A stretch of DNA of 64,000 bases from JBFGCT01 sp963825565 (GTDB lineage: Bacteria; Actinomycetota; Acidimicrobiia; Acidimicrobiales; Ilumatobacteraceae). Shown here piece by piece: positions 46,533-56,101 of the stretch. Position 1 is the stretch's first letter; the number at the start of each line of letters is the position of its first letter. Both the position numbers and the translations under genes were made by a program. A model generated the notes under the pieces. It was not told the origin of the DNA and ran no database searches. It saw only the letters and a program-made list of their open reading frames with translations. Where the stretch lies: assembly GCA_963825565.1 (NCBI GenBank), contig CAWGTW010000007.1, positions 1-64,000 of the forward strand, read 5' to 3'.

Positions 46533-46877
46533 TCAGGAGCGACCCATGTAGACGGCGTTGAACCGTTGGCCGACCGCCATCGATTGCTTCATCCGGTCGT
46601 TCCATCCGGCCATCGCCGCCGCGAAGGCCTCCTGGGAGATCCCCTGCTGTTCGGCGTATGCCAGCACGCCGGCCTCGTCGGTGACGCCCTGATCAGCCGC
46701 GCCTTTCGTGATCGTCGCGTACTGCTCGAGGGCGACACCCTCGATCGGATCCCAGATCGGATCGTTCTCGTCAACCGACGCCGACGACGGTCCACCGAAG
46801 GCCGCTGGGTCGGCCATCATCCCCTTGACATGGACCTTCCCGTCGCCGGTCTTGTCCTTCTTGCTGAACAATCCCAT
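46533..46877 (-). CDS. Conserved-looking small soluble protein
   Basis: The 114-residue product starts at ATG 46877 with AAGGAG upstream. It begins MGLFSKKDKTGDGKVHVKGM, then PIEGVALEQYATITKGAADQ, GVTDEAGVLAYAEQQGISQE and AFAAAMAGWNDRM. An N-terminal MGLF(S)KK is typical of small cytoplasmic actinobacterial proteins; the helical rest has no named domain that I recognise. Confidence 0.7.
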   Translation of the reverse strand: MGLFSKKDKTGDGKVHVKGMMADPAAFGGPSSASVDENDPIWDPIEGVALEQYATITKGAADQGVTDEAGVLAYAEQQGISQEAFAAAMAGWNDRMKQSMAVGQRFNAVYMGRS

Positions 46878-46959
46878 CACCGAACTCCTTCCACCCTGGT
46901 CCCCCTCGCTCGCCGACACTACCCGTTCCCACTCCCTCCTCTGGCGGGCGTTCGGGTCG

Positions 46960-47532
46960 TCAGGTCGCTCGGAGCGTCCGGACGATCGATCCGGCCAACC
47001 AGCCCGCCGCCGCTCCACCGACGACGTCGAGCGGAAGGTGCGCCCCGACGTACATGCGGCTCGCCGACGTCGCCGCAGCGGCCGCCAGCGCCGCCCGCCG
47101 CGCGCCGGTCGAACGCGACGCGAGCAGTGCCAGCGTGACGGACACCGCAGCGTGGCCGGACGGATACCCCAACCCGCTCTGCTCCGGTCCGCGAACGTGG
47201 ACGTCGGCGAGGTGGGCATCCGGGCGGCCGCGACCGACGAGTGGCTTGACCAGCTTGATCCCGCCCCACACCGAGGTCCCCGCAATCGCGACGGCGACTG
47301 CTCCCTCGGTGTCGGCTCGACGATGCACGCCCAGCGCGGTGACGAAGACCGACGCGAGCGACCCCATCTGCATCACCGGCCAGGCAACGGGAACGAGTGC
47401 GTCCGGCGCGTCATTGAACGCTCGGAAGATCCGTTCCTCGACCGGCGACACCCGACGCGACCGTGCGCTGCCCGCCGACCAGAGCAGGGCGCCGAGTGCC
47501 ACGGCAGCGCCGGCGGCGCGGCCGATGCGCAT
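46960..47532 (-). CDS. PAP2-family lipid phosphatase with intact motifs
   Basis: The 190-residue product has the three phosphatase motifs: KPLVGRGRP near residue 95, GYPSGHAAVS near 122 and SRMYVGAHLPLDVVGG near 157. Its hydrophobic segments suit a membrane enzyme that dephosphorylates isoprenyl or glycerolipid phosphates. The ATG at 47532 overlaps the stop of the lipoprotein gene, so it is the last gene of a three-gene coupled unit. Confidence 0.88.
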   Translation of the reverse strand: MRIGRAAGAAVALGALLWSAGSARSRRVSPVEERIFRAFNDAPDALVPVAWPVMQMGSLASVFVTALGVHRRADTEGAVAVAIAGTSVWGGIKLVKPLVGRGRPDAHLADVHVRGPEQSGLGYPSGHAAVSVTLALLASRSTGARRAALAAAAATSASRMYVGAHLPLDVVGGAAAGWLAGSIVRTLRAT

Positions 47533-48101
47533 CAGAGCTCCTCGTCGACGAAGGTCTGCCGAAGGCTGTCGTTGAACTCCTCGCGGGAGATGAGCACCAG
47601 GGTCTCGCCGATGGCGACGGCGTTGGTCGCCGACACCCCCCTGTCGAAGTCGAAGCTCCAGGACGCGCATCCCCCGCGGAAGAGATAGAAGCGCTCCGCC
47701 CTGAACGCAGGCTCGACCTGTTCGATCAGCTCGTACCGGTCCGCGCCGGGAAGGTCGCTCGGCGTCAACACCGATCGCGCGATGTCGCACTGTTGCTCCA
47801 GCCGGAGCACGGCGGCTCGCTCACCGGCGCGGTCGGAATCGAGCGCGACCACGGTGTGGTGTTCGTTGACGCGAACGGATGCGACCGACCATCCCGCCGG
47901 AAGTGGCAACAGGCATGGGATCTGCGAAGCGGTCGGGACCGATTCCGCGACGATCAGGATCGACGAGTCGCCTTCGCAGAGGGGCGCAGGGAGCGTCTGC
48001 TCGACGGAGCATCCGGCCGGAACGCCGAGGGCGAGCCCCAGAAATGCTGCCGTGGTCGCCCGCACTCGCCGGCGGAAGCGACCCGGCGGTCTCGGTCTCA
48101 C
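47532..48101 (-). CDS. Small lipoprotein-like protein between PAP2 genes
   Basis: The 189-residue product starts at GTG 48101 overlapping the upstream stop (GTGA). A basic N terminus (RPRPPGRFRRRVR) and hydrophobic core end in GVPAGC, a plausible lipobox. The mature part has three more cysteines (APLCEGD, QIPCLLP, EQQCDIA) and ends EEFNDSLRQTFVDEEL. No named domain. Tight coupling on both sides suggests it works with the two PAP2 proteins at the membrane. Confidence 0.78.
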   Translation of the reverse strand: MRPRPPGRFRRRVRATTAAFLGLALGVPAGCSVEQTLPAPLCEGDSSILIVAESVPTASQIPCLLPLPAGWSVASVRVNEHHTVVALDSDRAGERAAVLRLEQQCDIARSVLTPSDLPGADRYELIEQVEPAFRAERFYLFRGGCASWSFDFDRGVSATNAVAIGETLVLISREEFNDSLRQTFVDEEL

Positions 48102-49738
48102 CGCAGCCCCACGTCGCCGAGGTTCGAGATGAAGATCGAGATGATTCCGACAGCGATCAGCAGGACCCACGCGGTCAGCCCGACCCGGCGAAGCGACCAA
48201 CGCTGGATCGAGACCGGTGGCCGCTTCGGCGCGAGCTGACGGAATCGCTCGAGCAGCTCTCGGCCGTCCTGTCGCAACGACCGGCGGAGCTGCGACGGCA
48301 ACGTGACGCCGCGCGACGCAGCGAACGCTTCGGCGAGCTCGTCGTCGGTGAATCGGTGGCGAGCCCGCTCGTACACCAGCTCCGGCGAGCTCCCCAACGC
48401 CAGCACCAACATCATGTTGGCCAGGTCGACCGCCTCCCTCCACGGAGACGGCCGGACTTGCGCAAACGCGACGTCGACGATCCGGAGGCGCCCGTCCTGC
48501 ACCATCAGGTTGGCCGGCTTGATGTCACGGTGCGCCAGGCCGGCCTGCCACATCCGCGCGACGATCTCCAGGCCTTGGTCGATCAGGTCGTCGTCCACCT
48601 CGGCGCCGCCGATCTCGACCGCCCCGCGCAAGAACTCCATGACGAGGAGGTACTCGCGATCGGGCGTGATCTCGACGAGTCCGGCCGGCTCGACGCTCGG
48701 GATCCCCGCCCGCCGCATCAGGTGCAGCATGTAGTCCTCGTGCTGGACGAGCCGGCGCACCGACGTGAAGTGGTGCTCGTCCTCCAGGCGCCCGTAGATC
48801 AACGTGCGCCACAGCTTGTACGACCGGTCCGAGCGCAGGTGAGCACTGGAGTAGAGCTTGCCGAAGAGCAACTCGCCATCGGTGCCGCTGATCCGCAGCG
48901 GGGTCGACCCCGCCGAACCCGCAAGACCGACTCGGCTGATGTCGTCCACCTCGATGCCGAGCTGGCGTCGCAGCCCGAGTCGGATCGCCCGGCCCCGCTC
49001 GCCGCCGATGTCGAGGTGGGCGGTCTTGTGGTGTTGGTAGGTGATCGGGAAGACGGCCTCCGGAGCGACCGACCGGTACAGCACGAGGGTGAAGGCCACT
49101 CCCACCGTTGCCCCGGCGAACGCGTCGGTGGGGTGCTCCACACCGGTGTACACCTGGGCCGCTCCGAACAGCGTCACGACGACCGCGGTGACGATGTGCG
49201 CCGCTCGCCGCCCACGCCCAGGGACGAGCGACAGCGTGCAGGCGATCATGGCGGCGGCGAGCAACGTGACCGGGCGGGACGGCTGGGCGAAGCCCTCCCA
49301 ATCGCCGATGATCTCGACCCCGAGCGGTCGGGGCCGGGTGATCCTGACGGCGACCAGGTTGACGACTCCCGCCGTCGCGGCGAGCGTGACGACCAGCAGG
49401 ATCGCATGACGAACGCGGCGGTACCACAGGGCGACGACGAGGGTCGTCCAGCCGATGATCGGCGTCAACCAGAACGTTCCGAACGCGTTGAGCGGCACCA
49501 TGAGGTCGGTGAGCCAATCGACGCGGTTGTCGACGATCGGCGCCATCGCCGCCAGGTCCCACTCGGTGATCAAGATCGCCGGGCGATCGGAGACGAAGAC
49601 CGCGAACCAGATCACGGCCCAGAAGGCGAACGCCGCCAACCAGAGGTAGGCCGCGCGGTTCAGCTGACGAGGCAGCGGCGGCGGCTCACCGCTCGGACGA
49701 CGGCGACGCTGCGGGGTGGCATCGGCGAGGTCGGTCAT
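48098..49738 (-). CDS. Fusion of a PAP2-like membrane domain and a protein-kinase-like domain
   Basis: The 546-residue protein has membrane segments at about 28-50, 70-115, 120-150 and 165-235, forming a PAP2-type core, followed by a kinase-like domain (about 260-500) and a final transmembrane helix (WVLLIAVGIISIFIS, 520-540). The kinase has YLLVMEFLRGAV as hinge and a good catalytic loop AHRDIKPANLMV; DFG is DVA (IVDVAFAQ). The PAP2 motifs look altered: RITRPRP lacks the leading Lys, PSGH reads PSRP, and the SR of motif 3 reads AQ (AAQVYTGVEHPTDAF). So the phosphatase part may be inactive or a lipid sensor. It heads a coupled unit with a lipoprotein and an intact PAP2. Confidence 0.88.
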   Translation of the reverse strand: MTDLADATPQRRRRPSGEPPPLPRQLNRAAYLWLAAFAFWAVIWFAVFVSDRPAILITEWDLAAMAPIVDNRVDWLTDLMVPLNAFGTFWLTPIIGWTTLVVALWYRRVRHAILLVVTLAATAGVVNLVAVRITRPRPLGVEIIGDWEGFAQPSRPVTLLAAAMIACTLSLVPGRGRRAAHIVTAVVVTLFGAAQVYTGVEHPTDAFAGATVGVAFTLVLYRSVAPEAVFPITYQHHKTAHLDIGGERGRAIRLGLRRQLGIEVDDISRVGLAGSAGSTPLRISGTDGELLFGKLYSSAHLRSDRSYKLWRTLIYGRLEDEHHFTSVRRLVQHEDYMLHLMRRAGIPSVEPAGLVEITPDREYLLVMEFLRGAVEIGGAEVDDDLIDQGLEIVARMWQAGLAHRDIKPANLMVQDGRLRIVDVAFAQVRPSPWREAVDLANMMLVLALGSSPELVYERARHRFTDDELAEAFAASRGVTLPSQLRRSLRQDGRELLERFRQLAPKRPPVSIQRWSLRRVGLTAWVLLIAVGIISIFISNLGDVGLR

Positions 49739-49774
49739 CTTCCGGCCGTCCCTGCAGCGCGCGAGACTGGGACG

Positions 49775-50660
49775 GTGTTCTGGCGGCTGGCGCTCACGCT
49801 CATCGTCGCGATCGGCGGCGCCTGCGGGGCCGACGACTCCGACTCATCCGGTCCGGGTCCCGATGACGGGTTGCGCATCGGGAGTTTCGACTTCGCCGAG
49901 AGCGAACTGCTCGCCGAGCTGTACGCCCAGGTCCTCGAGGCCGACGGGATCACGGTCGTCAGGCTCGGCGTGATCGGCCCGCGTGAGGTTGTCGCACCGG
50001 CGATGCAGCTCGACCTGATCGATCTCGTGCCCGAGTACGTCGGCACAGCCAGCGCGTACTTCGACGCACCCACCCCGAACCTGTCGGGCCTCGCCGACGC
50101 CCTGGGGCCGCTCGGGCTGGTCGCGCTCGAACCCGCCCCGGCCGAGAACGCGAACGCTGTCGTCGTCACCCGGGCCACCGCGCGGGACCACGACCTCGTC
50201 CGGCTGAGCGATCTCGCCGACTTCGCGACGACCGCAAAGTTCGGCGGACCTGTCGAGTGTCCCGAACGCCCGCTGTGCCTCCTCGGGCTCGCCGAGACGT
50301 ACGGGATCACGTTCGCCCAGTTCGTGCCGCAGCGATCGCTGGACGTCACCGCCGAGGCACTTGCCCGTGGCGAGATCGACGTCGGGCTGATGTTCACGAC
50401 GTCGGCAGAGATCTCGTCTCGCAAGTTGGTGATCCTCGAGGACGACCGGGGGCTCCAGCCGGCCGAAAACGTCGTTCCCGTCGCCCGCCGGTCGGCGCTC
50501 GACCGTTGGGTACCGGATGGCTCCGACCCGCTGGCAGCACTCTCCACGCGCGCTCACGACCGACGAGCTCCGGGCGATGAACCTGCGGGTCCAGGACGGC
50601 GAACCCCGTGAGGAGGTGGCCCGGTCGTGGCTGACGACCGTCGGCGTGCTCCCCGGGTGA
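49775..50660 (+). pseudogene. OpuAC-type glycine betaine/osmoprotectant-binding lipoprotein, frameshifted near the end
   Basis: From GTG 49775 the product has a lipoprotein signal (VFWRLALTLIVAIGGACGAD) and an OpuAC-type binding domain: LRIGSFDFAESELLAELYAQ, LDLIDLVPEYVGTASAYF, LEDDRGLQPAENVVPVAR. Near 50550 one extra base shifts the frame; the normal ending TDELRAMNLRVQDGEPREEV, ARSWLTTVGVLPG is intact in the next frame to a TGA at 50660. Such proteins deliver choline, betaine or similar solutes to an ABC importer. No permease or ATPase gene lies nearby. Confidence 0.82.
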
Positions 50661-50729
50661 TCGACCAGCATTCAGTGCTCGGCCCCGCCGTGGAGGGCGG
50701 TTTCCCGTGAGTGGGGGTCATACCGGAAG

Positions 50730-53573
50730 TCACCGCCGTGCGTCACCTGGTCGATGAGCGCCACCGCGTTCCCCACCCTTGCGGGATGGGGTGACGATCA
50801 TCAGCAGGCTGGGCAGGACCAACAGGGAGACGAGGAGCGAGAAGAAGATCATCACGGCCGTGAGGATCCCGAACGTCTCGAACATCGGCATCGGTGCCAT
50901 CGCCATGACCAGGAAGCCGGCGATCGAGGTCACCGCAGAGATCGCGAGCGCACCACCCGTGCCCTCGCCGGCTCGGCGGAGTGCCGGGAACCGGCTCGGC
51001 TCGTGCTCGAACTCCTCGATGAACCGCATGGTGAAGTGCGTCGCGTAGTCGACGCCGACACCGACGGCAATCGCCGCGATCGTCGCGGTGATCACGTTGA
51101 TCTGGTAACCGGCGAGGTACATGAAGCCGTAGACCCAGGCGACGACGAGGAGGATCGGCACCATCGAGATGAGGGCGTAGCGGGCGGATCGCTTGAGGAT
51201 CGATGCCCTCCTCCGGCCGAAGTTGCGGAACACGAAGAACAAGGAGACGAAGACGAGGAGCGAGGTCAGCACGATTGCCACGGGCAACGAGATCAACATG
51301 GCGTTGGTGAACGCGTCGAGCGAGTTCTGCGTCATGATCGCGCCGCCCGACACCCGGACGACGACGTCGTCGCCGGCGACGAGCTCCTCCAGAGCCCACG
51401 CGGAATCCTCGAGCGCGCGACGAGCGGGCAGGATGATCGCCTCGTCGGTGATCGTGGCGATGCTGACGCTGATCAGCGTCGCCTGCTCGCCCTCGCCGAC
51501 GTACAGGAACGACTCGGTCTGATCGGGGGTGAACACCACCGCACCCGTGTCGTCGACGACGTCGTTCGACTTGGCGTGGGAGTAGATCGCAGCGACCTGC
51601 TCGTTCGTGTCGGCGAGGCCGTCCCCGTCGTTGTCGGTGATCTCGATGCCGGTCGAAGCAGCGATCGCGTCACGCATCGGCGTCGATGCGGTCGCGAGTT
51701 GGACAACCGTCGCGGCCGTCGGGCCGAAGCCGACCGCCCCGTCGAAGTCCCGCACGAACTCTGCGTCGGACGAGGCGATCCGTGCCTGCGTCGCCTCGAT
51801 CGCGGTCAGCGTGGCCGGCGACGTGAGGTCACCCTCGACGAAGACGTAGTCGACGGCGCCCTGGGGACCGTAGTACTCGAGGCTCTTGTCGAACCCCTTG
51901 ATCAGGTCGGTGTCGGACGAGAAGAACTCGCGAACGTCGAACCCCTGCTCGACCCGCGTGGCACCGACCCATCCGAGCAGTGCGAGCACGGCGACCACCG
52001 GAAGCGTGAACACGCGCCAGCGGGCGAGGAAGTGGACCAGCGTCCCAGCGGCGACAAATCCATGACCGGCGCCGCGGACCTCGTCGGTGAGCGGCCGCCG
52101 CGCTTCGGCAGCTCGCCGATTCCGCCGCCGCGTGATCACGAACGGTACGCACAGGAACAGCGCCAGGAAGACGCCGAACACCACCCAGCCGAGCGCCGGG
52201 AAGACGATCGCCATCGTGACGGCGATGCCACCGATGAACGTGGCGACCACGAAACCGACCTTCTGCGCAGCGACTCGCAGATGGCTGAGATCGGACGGCC
52301 GAGGACCGAGGCTGCTCTCGATCGAGAGCAGCAGCTTCGGGGCCACCCAGCCGAGCACGAGGTAACACAGGACGAGCCCGATCGAAGCGGCGATCCCGAA
52401 CTGGACGATCGCCTGGATCCCGGACACGGCGTTCGAGAGAAACGCCGCAACCGACGACGCCAGTGCGAGGAGCAGCGCGGCGAACACGGCCGACTCGCCG
52501 AGCGGGTAGGCGCGCTCACGTGGTTGGCCGGCGACCTGTTCCTCTCTCGCCCGGCCGCTGCCGTGGATGAAGAAGTCGACGCCGAAGCTGATCAGCGCGA
52601 TCGGGACGATCATGATCAGCAGCGGCGAGCCCGTCTTCAGGCCGATCAGCGCGTTGATGCCGTTGAACGCCATCATGACGACGCCGAGACCGGCGGCTAC
52701 GAGCATCGCCGCCCAGTACGACCGCAGGAGCGCTCCGGCGATCATCAAGATGATGGCGATGGCGCCGAAGATGTACGGCGCAGCGGCCTGGCCCTGCTCC
52801 TGGCCGACGAGCCCACCATCGATGAACAGACCGATCGCCGTGACGGACGACTCGTCGCCGCGCAACGTCGACTGCACGTCGCGTAGCCACCGCTCGGCAT
52901 CGAGGTCGGTCTCGCCATCGAACCCCTCCATCCTCTCTCCATCGAAGGTGTCGATGTCGTAAGCCAGCTTCACGAAGAAGGCCGGCGACTCCCAGACGAC
53001 CACGTCGGCGCCGTCGATCGTTGTCGGTGTGCGGGTCGTCGAGGTCGTCGAGAGGAGGAACCGCAGAGAACTGCTCGGTGAGTCGTCGGCGAGCAGCTCG
53101 CCGATGGCGATCTTGACGTCCGCCTCCGAGGCAGACTCGAGCCCGCCGGGCAAGGCGTCGTCGACGGCATCGGCGAAGGAGTACACGCCCTCGATCGGGA
53201 TCCCGAGGTCTCGGTCGAACACCGAGGCGAGGTGGGTCTGGGAATCGGGATCGGCGAGCACCGCCGCCTGGTTCTGCTCGAACTCGAGCAACGCGGCCTT
53301 CGTCAGCACGTCGCCACCGTTCGGCGCATCGGCGATGAACAGCGCCGTACGCACCGGCGACGAGGAGGAGAAGAGCTCGTCGACGCGGTTGGCGGTGTCG
53401 TAGATCTCGCCGGTCGGATCGAACGACGGCTCCCCGTCGTCCGCGACGACCGGTGTGATCACCGCCAGGACGACGGCGGCGAGCAGGATCGCAACGGCCA
53501 CTGGCCAGGCGTGGCCGTTGATCCACTCGAACACTGCATAGCCACGGCCGCTGTCGTGATCGGACTGCGACAT
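50730..53573 (-). CDS. MMPL/RND-family transporter
   Basis: The 947-residue protein shows the RND layout: one N-terminal helix (18-40), a large extracytoplasmic domain (45-275), five helices around 280-480, a second extracytoplasmic domain (550-760), and five helices at 765-930. Motifs such as ALISFGVDFFIHG and AAIAVGVGVDYATHFTMR carry the SFGVDF/GVGVDY core of MMPL and SSD-like exporters. A calcium-binding-like DNDGDGLADTNEQ loop (near 660) lies in the second domain. Probable lipid or hydrophobic-compound exporter using proton motive force. Intact. Confidence 0.93.
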   Translation of the reverse strand: MSQSDHDSGRGYAVFEWINGHAWPVAVAILLAAVVLAVITPVVADDGEPSFDPTGEIYDTANRVDELFSSSSPVRTALFIADAPNGGDVLTKAALLEFEQNQAAVLADPDSQTHLASVFDRDLGIPIEGVYSFADAVDDALPGGLESASEADVKIAIGELLADDSPSSSLRFLLSTTSTTRTPTTIDGADVVVWESPAFFVKLAYDIDTFDGERMEGFDGETDLDAERWLRDVQSTLRGDESSVTAIGLFIDGGLVGQEQGQAAAPYIFGAIAIILMIAGALLRSYWAAMLVAAGLGVVMMAFNGINALIGLKTGSPLLIMIVPIALISFGVDFFIHGSGRAREEQVAGQPRERAYPLGESAVFAALLLALASSVAAFLSNAVSGIQAIVQFGIAASIGLVLCYLVLGWVAPKLLLSIESSLGPRPSDLSHLRVAAQKVGFVVATFIGGIAVTMAIVFPALGWVVFGVFLALFLCVPFVITRRRNRRAAEARRPLTDEVRGAGHGFVAAGTLVHFLARWRVFTLPVVAVLALLGWVGATRVEQGFDVREFFSSDTDLIKGFDKSLEYYGPQGAVDYVFVEGDLTSPATLTAIEATQARIASSDAEFVRDFDGAVGFGPTAATVVQLATASTPMRDAIAASTGIEITDNDGDGLADTNEQVAAIYSHAKSNDVVDDTGAVVFTPDQTESFLYVGEGEQATLISVSIATITDEAIILPARRALEDSAWALEELVAGDDVVVRVSGGAIMTQNSLDAFTNAMLISLPVAIVLTSLLVFVSLFFVFRNFGRRRASILKRSARYALISMVPILLVVAWVYGFMYLAGYQINVITATIAAIAVGVGVDYATHFTMRFIEEFEHEPSRFPALRRAGEGTGGALAISAVTSIAGFLVMAMAPMPMFETFGILTAVMIFFSLLVSLLVLPSLLMIVTPSRKGGERGGAHRPGDARR

Positions 53574-53708
53574 CTGTTCACCTCCGGATCGTTAGCTCGC
53601 GATCTGCGCGCATCGGGTCCGGCGGACCCTGTCGACGTAACGGTTTCCATCGCGTCGGTCGGATCGCGGCCGGGACCAGAGCCATTCGACCCTGATGTTG
53701 GCGCACGA

Positions 53709-53936
53709 GTGGCGACGATCCCCGGCGATCGGACAGTCTCGCTCGCCGTGCTCCTCCTCGCCACGCCCCTGCTGTTCGTGACGACGATCGTGGCCGCCGT
53801 ATTCGGATGGGGCTGGCGCCACGGAACCCTGGGGGCCACCGAGCAGGAGCGGTTCGACTGGGAGTTCGAGCGACTCGTCCGCCGTCTCGACCCCCCGCCC
53901 GGTCGAGCAGTCGCGCGCACGCGGCCGGGCTCCTGA
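53709..53936 (+). CDS. Small membrane protein
   Basis: A 75-residue frame from GTG 53709 with one long hydrophobic helix (SLAVLLLATPLLFVTTIVAA) and a polar tail EQERFDWEFERLVRRLDPPP. It converges with the adenosine-specific kinase gene, 3 nt apart. No ribosome site is striking, and no family recognised. Confidence 0.55.
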   Translation: MATIPGDRTVSLAVLLLATPLLFVTTIVAAVFGWGWRHGTLGATEQERFDWEFERLVRRLDPPPGRAVARTRPGS

Positions 53937-53939
53937 CCG

Positions 53940-54422
53940 TCAGACGCGGTAGCCGATGGCATGGAGCAGGTCGAGGCGCGCCACGACGTCGTCCTCGGTC
54001 TCGACGCCGAGCGGTGGCTCACCGTCGACCACTCCGACGATGCCGCGGCCGGCGGCGGTCTCGGCGACGAGCACTTCGAGCGGGTTGGCGGTCGCACAGA
54101 ACACCCTGCACACCTCGGGGATCGCCTTCACCTGGTTCAACACGTTGATCGGGAAACCGTCGCGGAGGAACACGACGAAGCAGTGCCCGGCGCCGATCGC
54201 CCGGGCCGCGTCGACGGCCGTCCGTGTCAACTCGTCGTCGTTGCCCGACCGGCGGACCAACCGCGGGCCGGAGGCCTCGCAGAACGCCGCACCGAACCGC
54301 AACGTCGGCGACGAGCCGGCGAGCGTCTCGTGGAGGTCGACGATCGTCTTGATGAAGTGGGCCTGCCCGACGATCACGTTCGAGTCGGGGGGCAGCAGGA
54401 TCTTGACCGAGCTCAGTTCCAT
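53940..54422 (-). CDS. Adenosine-specific kinase family protein (pfam04008-like)
   Basis: The 160-residue product contains VIVGQAHFIKTIVDLHETLA, FGAAFCEASGPRLVR, GHCFVVFLRDGFPINVLNQV and RVFCATANPLEVLVAETAAG, RGIVGVVDG. These are the conserved blocks of the small archaeal/bacterial adenosine-specific kinase family, which binds adenosine or AMP; its cellular role in bacteria is uncertain. Full length, intact. Confidence 0.9.
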   Translation of the reverse strand: MELSSVKILLPPDSNVIVGQAHFIKTIVDLHETLAGSSPTLRFGAAFCEASGPRLVRRSGNDDELTRTAVDAARAIGAGHCFVVFLRDGFPINVLNQVKAIPEVCRVFCATANPLEVLVAETAAGRGIVGVVDGEPPLGVETEDDVVARLDLLHAIGYRV

Positions 54423-54658
54423 GCGTCGAGCCTCGATGCGAAGCAGCGATCGCGCCAGGGTCCAGGGTCACCGCCCGTACGTTCGCCCCGTCGGGCGGTG
54501 ATCGGTCCCGCGCAGCCGAACCGCGTGCGGCGGCGTCCGCCGACCGGTTTGCCGGGCGACCCCGATTGTGACGTTCGGCCGTCGAAGGACGGTGTGCTCT
54601 CGGCTCACGATGGACAGCGGCGAGCGACACCTCACCACGAGCGAAACGAGCACGACTG
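54423..54658. promoter_or_regulatory. Divergent promoter region
   Basis: A 236-nt gap between the divergently transcribed adenosine-kinase-family and beta-CASP genes. It must contain both promoters; no operator palindrome was obvious. Confidence 0.4.
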
Positions 54659-56059
54659 ATGGACCGCGGCGAACGAGCTCCCGGCATGACCTTCCTCGGG
54701 GGAGCCGGGACGGTCACCGGCAGCAAGACGCTGATCGACACTGCCGGTGGTCGGGTCTTGGTCGACTGCGGGCTGTTCCAGGGGCGCAAGGACCTCCGGC
54801 TCCAGAACTGGGCGCCGTTTCCGATCCCGCCCGAGTCGATCGACGCGGTCGTCCTGACCCACGCCCACATCGACCACTGCGGCTACCTGCCGCGGCTCGC
54901 GCGGCTGGGCTTCACCGGCCCGGTGTACTGCACGGAGGGAACGCGCCGGCTTGCCGAGATCGTCCTCCCTGACAGCGGGCACCTCCACGAGGAGGAAGCC
55001 CGGTACGCCGGCCGCAAGGGCTACTCCAAGCACGACCCTCCCCAGCCGCTGTACACCGAGCTCGATGCCACGGCGTGCCTCGGGCAGATCGAGACCGTGC
55101 CCTACGACCATCCGCACGAGGTGCTCCCCGGCCTCCGGGCGACCTGGCGCCGCGCCGGGCACATCCTCGGAGCGGCATCGATCGCGCTCGACCTCGACGA
55201 CGGTGGCCGGCGGATCGTGTTCAGTGGCGACCTCGGCCGCTCGATCCATCCGTTGCTGCTCCCACCGGAGGGCATCAACAGCACCGATGTCGTCGTGACC
55301 GAGTCGACCTACGGCGACGAGGACCACCCGGACGACGACATCGACGGTGTGATCGCCGACGTCGTCAACCGCGCCGCGAAACGGGGTGGGGTCGTCGTGA
55401 TCCCGGCGTTCGCCGTCGACCGGACCGAGGTCGTGTTGTGGCACCTCGACCGATTGATCGAGTCGGGCACGGTCCCATCGGTCCCGGTGTTCGTCGACAG
55501 CCCGATGGCGTCGCGCGCACTCGAGGTCTACCGCGCCGAGGCGCGCCTTGGGTCACCCGAGATCCGCCCCGAGTTGCGCGGCACGGAGCTGTTCGGATCG
55601 ATCGACGTGACCGAGACGCGCACCACGGAGCAATCGATCGGACTCAACTCGCGCCGCGGTCCGATGATCATCGTCTCGGCGTCGGGCATGCTCACCGGGG
55701 GCCGGGTGCTCCACCACCTGGCGCATCGCCTCGGCGACAACCGCAATGCGGTCCTGCTCGTCGGGTTCCAGGCGCCCGGAACGCGCGGTGACGCGCTGCG
55801 CAGCGGCGCCCCGGAGTTGAAGTTCTTCGGCCGTCAGTGGACGGTCCGCGCTCGCGTCGTGTCGGTTCCGCTGTCCGCCCATGCCGACCGGGGTGATCTC
55901 CTCGACTGGGCCAGGACCGCGTCGGAGCCGCCGCAGATCGTGTACGTCAACCACGGCGAACCCGACAGTTCGGCGGCGCTCGTCGACGCGCTGCACGACC
56001 GTCTCGGGCTGCGGGCGCGCGCGGCACGACCGGGCGAGAGAATCCGCCTCGATGCGTGA
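54659..56059 (+). CDS. Metallo-beta-lactamase fold protein with beta-CASP/RNA-specificity domains
   Basis: The 466-residue product has the MBL motif LTHAHIDHCGYLPRL near residue 67, then H in RAGHILGAASI (about 165) and D in FSGDLGRS (about 190). The beta-CASP insert reads VVVIPAFAVDRTEVVL and FVDSPMASRALEVY. The C-terminal RMMBL part has VSASGMLTGGRVLHHL and VPLSAHADRGDLLDW. This is the YbeY-independent CPSF73-like ribonuclease architecture found in many bacteria outside RNase J. It lacks a KH domain. Likely RNA processing enzyme in the cytosol. Confidence 0.92.
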   Translation: MDRGERAPGMTFLGGAGTVTGSKTLIDTAGGRVLVDCGLFQGRKDLRLQNWAPFPIPPESIDAVVLTHAHIDHCGYLPRLARLGFTGPVYCTEGTRRLAEIVLPDSGHLHEEEARYAGRKGYSKHDPPQPLYTELDATACLGQIETVPYDHPHEVLPGLRATWRRAGHILGAASIALDLDDGGRRIVFSGDLGRSIHPLLLPPEGINSTDVVVTESTYGDEDHPDDDIDGVIADVVNRAAKRGGVVVIPAFAVDRTEVVLWHLDRLIESGTVPSVPVFVDSPMASRALEVYRAEARLGSPEIRPELRGTELFGSIDVTETRTTEQSIGLNSRRGPMIIVSASGMLTGGRVLHHLAHRLGDNRNAVLLVGFQAPGTRGDALRSGAPELKFFGRQWTVRARVVSVPLSAHADRGDLLDWARTASEPPQIVYVNHGEPDSSAALVDALHDRLGLRARAARPGERIRLDA

Positions 56060-56101
56060 GACGCGAACGAGGACCCGGTCACGGGCGCCGCACCCGCCCG
56101 G

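Noticed and set aside
42646..46551. A 1301-codon open frame on the plus strand
   Set aside because: It is antisense to the SARP-cyclase-STAND gene; its product is Arg/Asp/Pro-rich without domains, an effect of GC-rich third positions.
47879..49774. Long plus-strand frame upstream of the osmoprotectant-binding protein
   Set aside because: It mirrors the PAP2-kinase gene. Only the part from 49775 has a signal peptide and a real domain.
50754..52886. A 710-codon plus-strand frame rich in Arg, Asp and His
   Set aside because: Shadow of the MMPL transporter gene; no recognisable motif.
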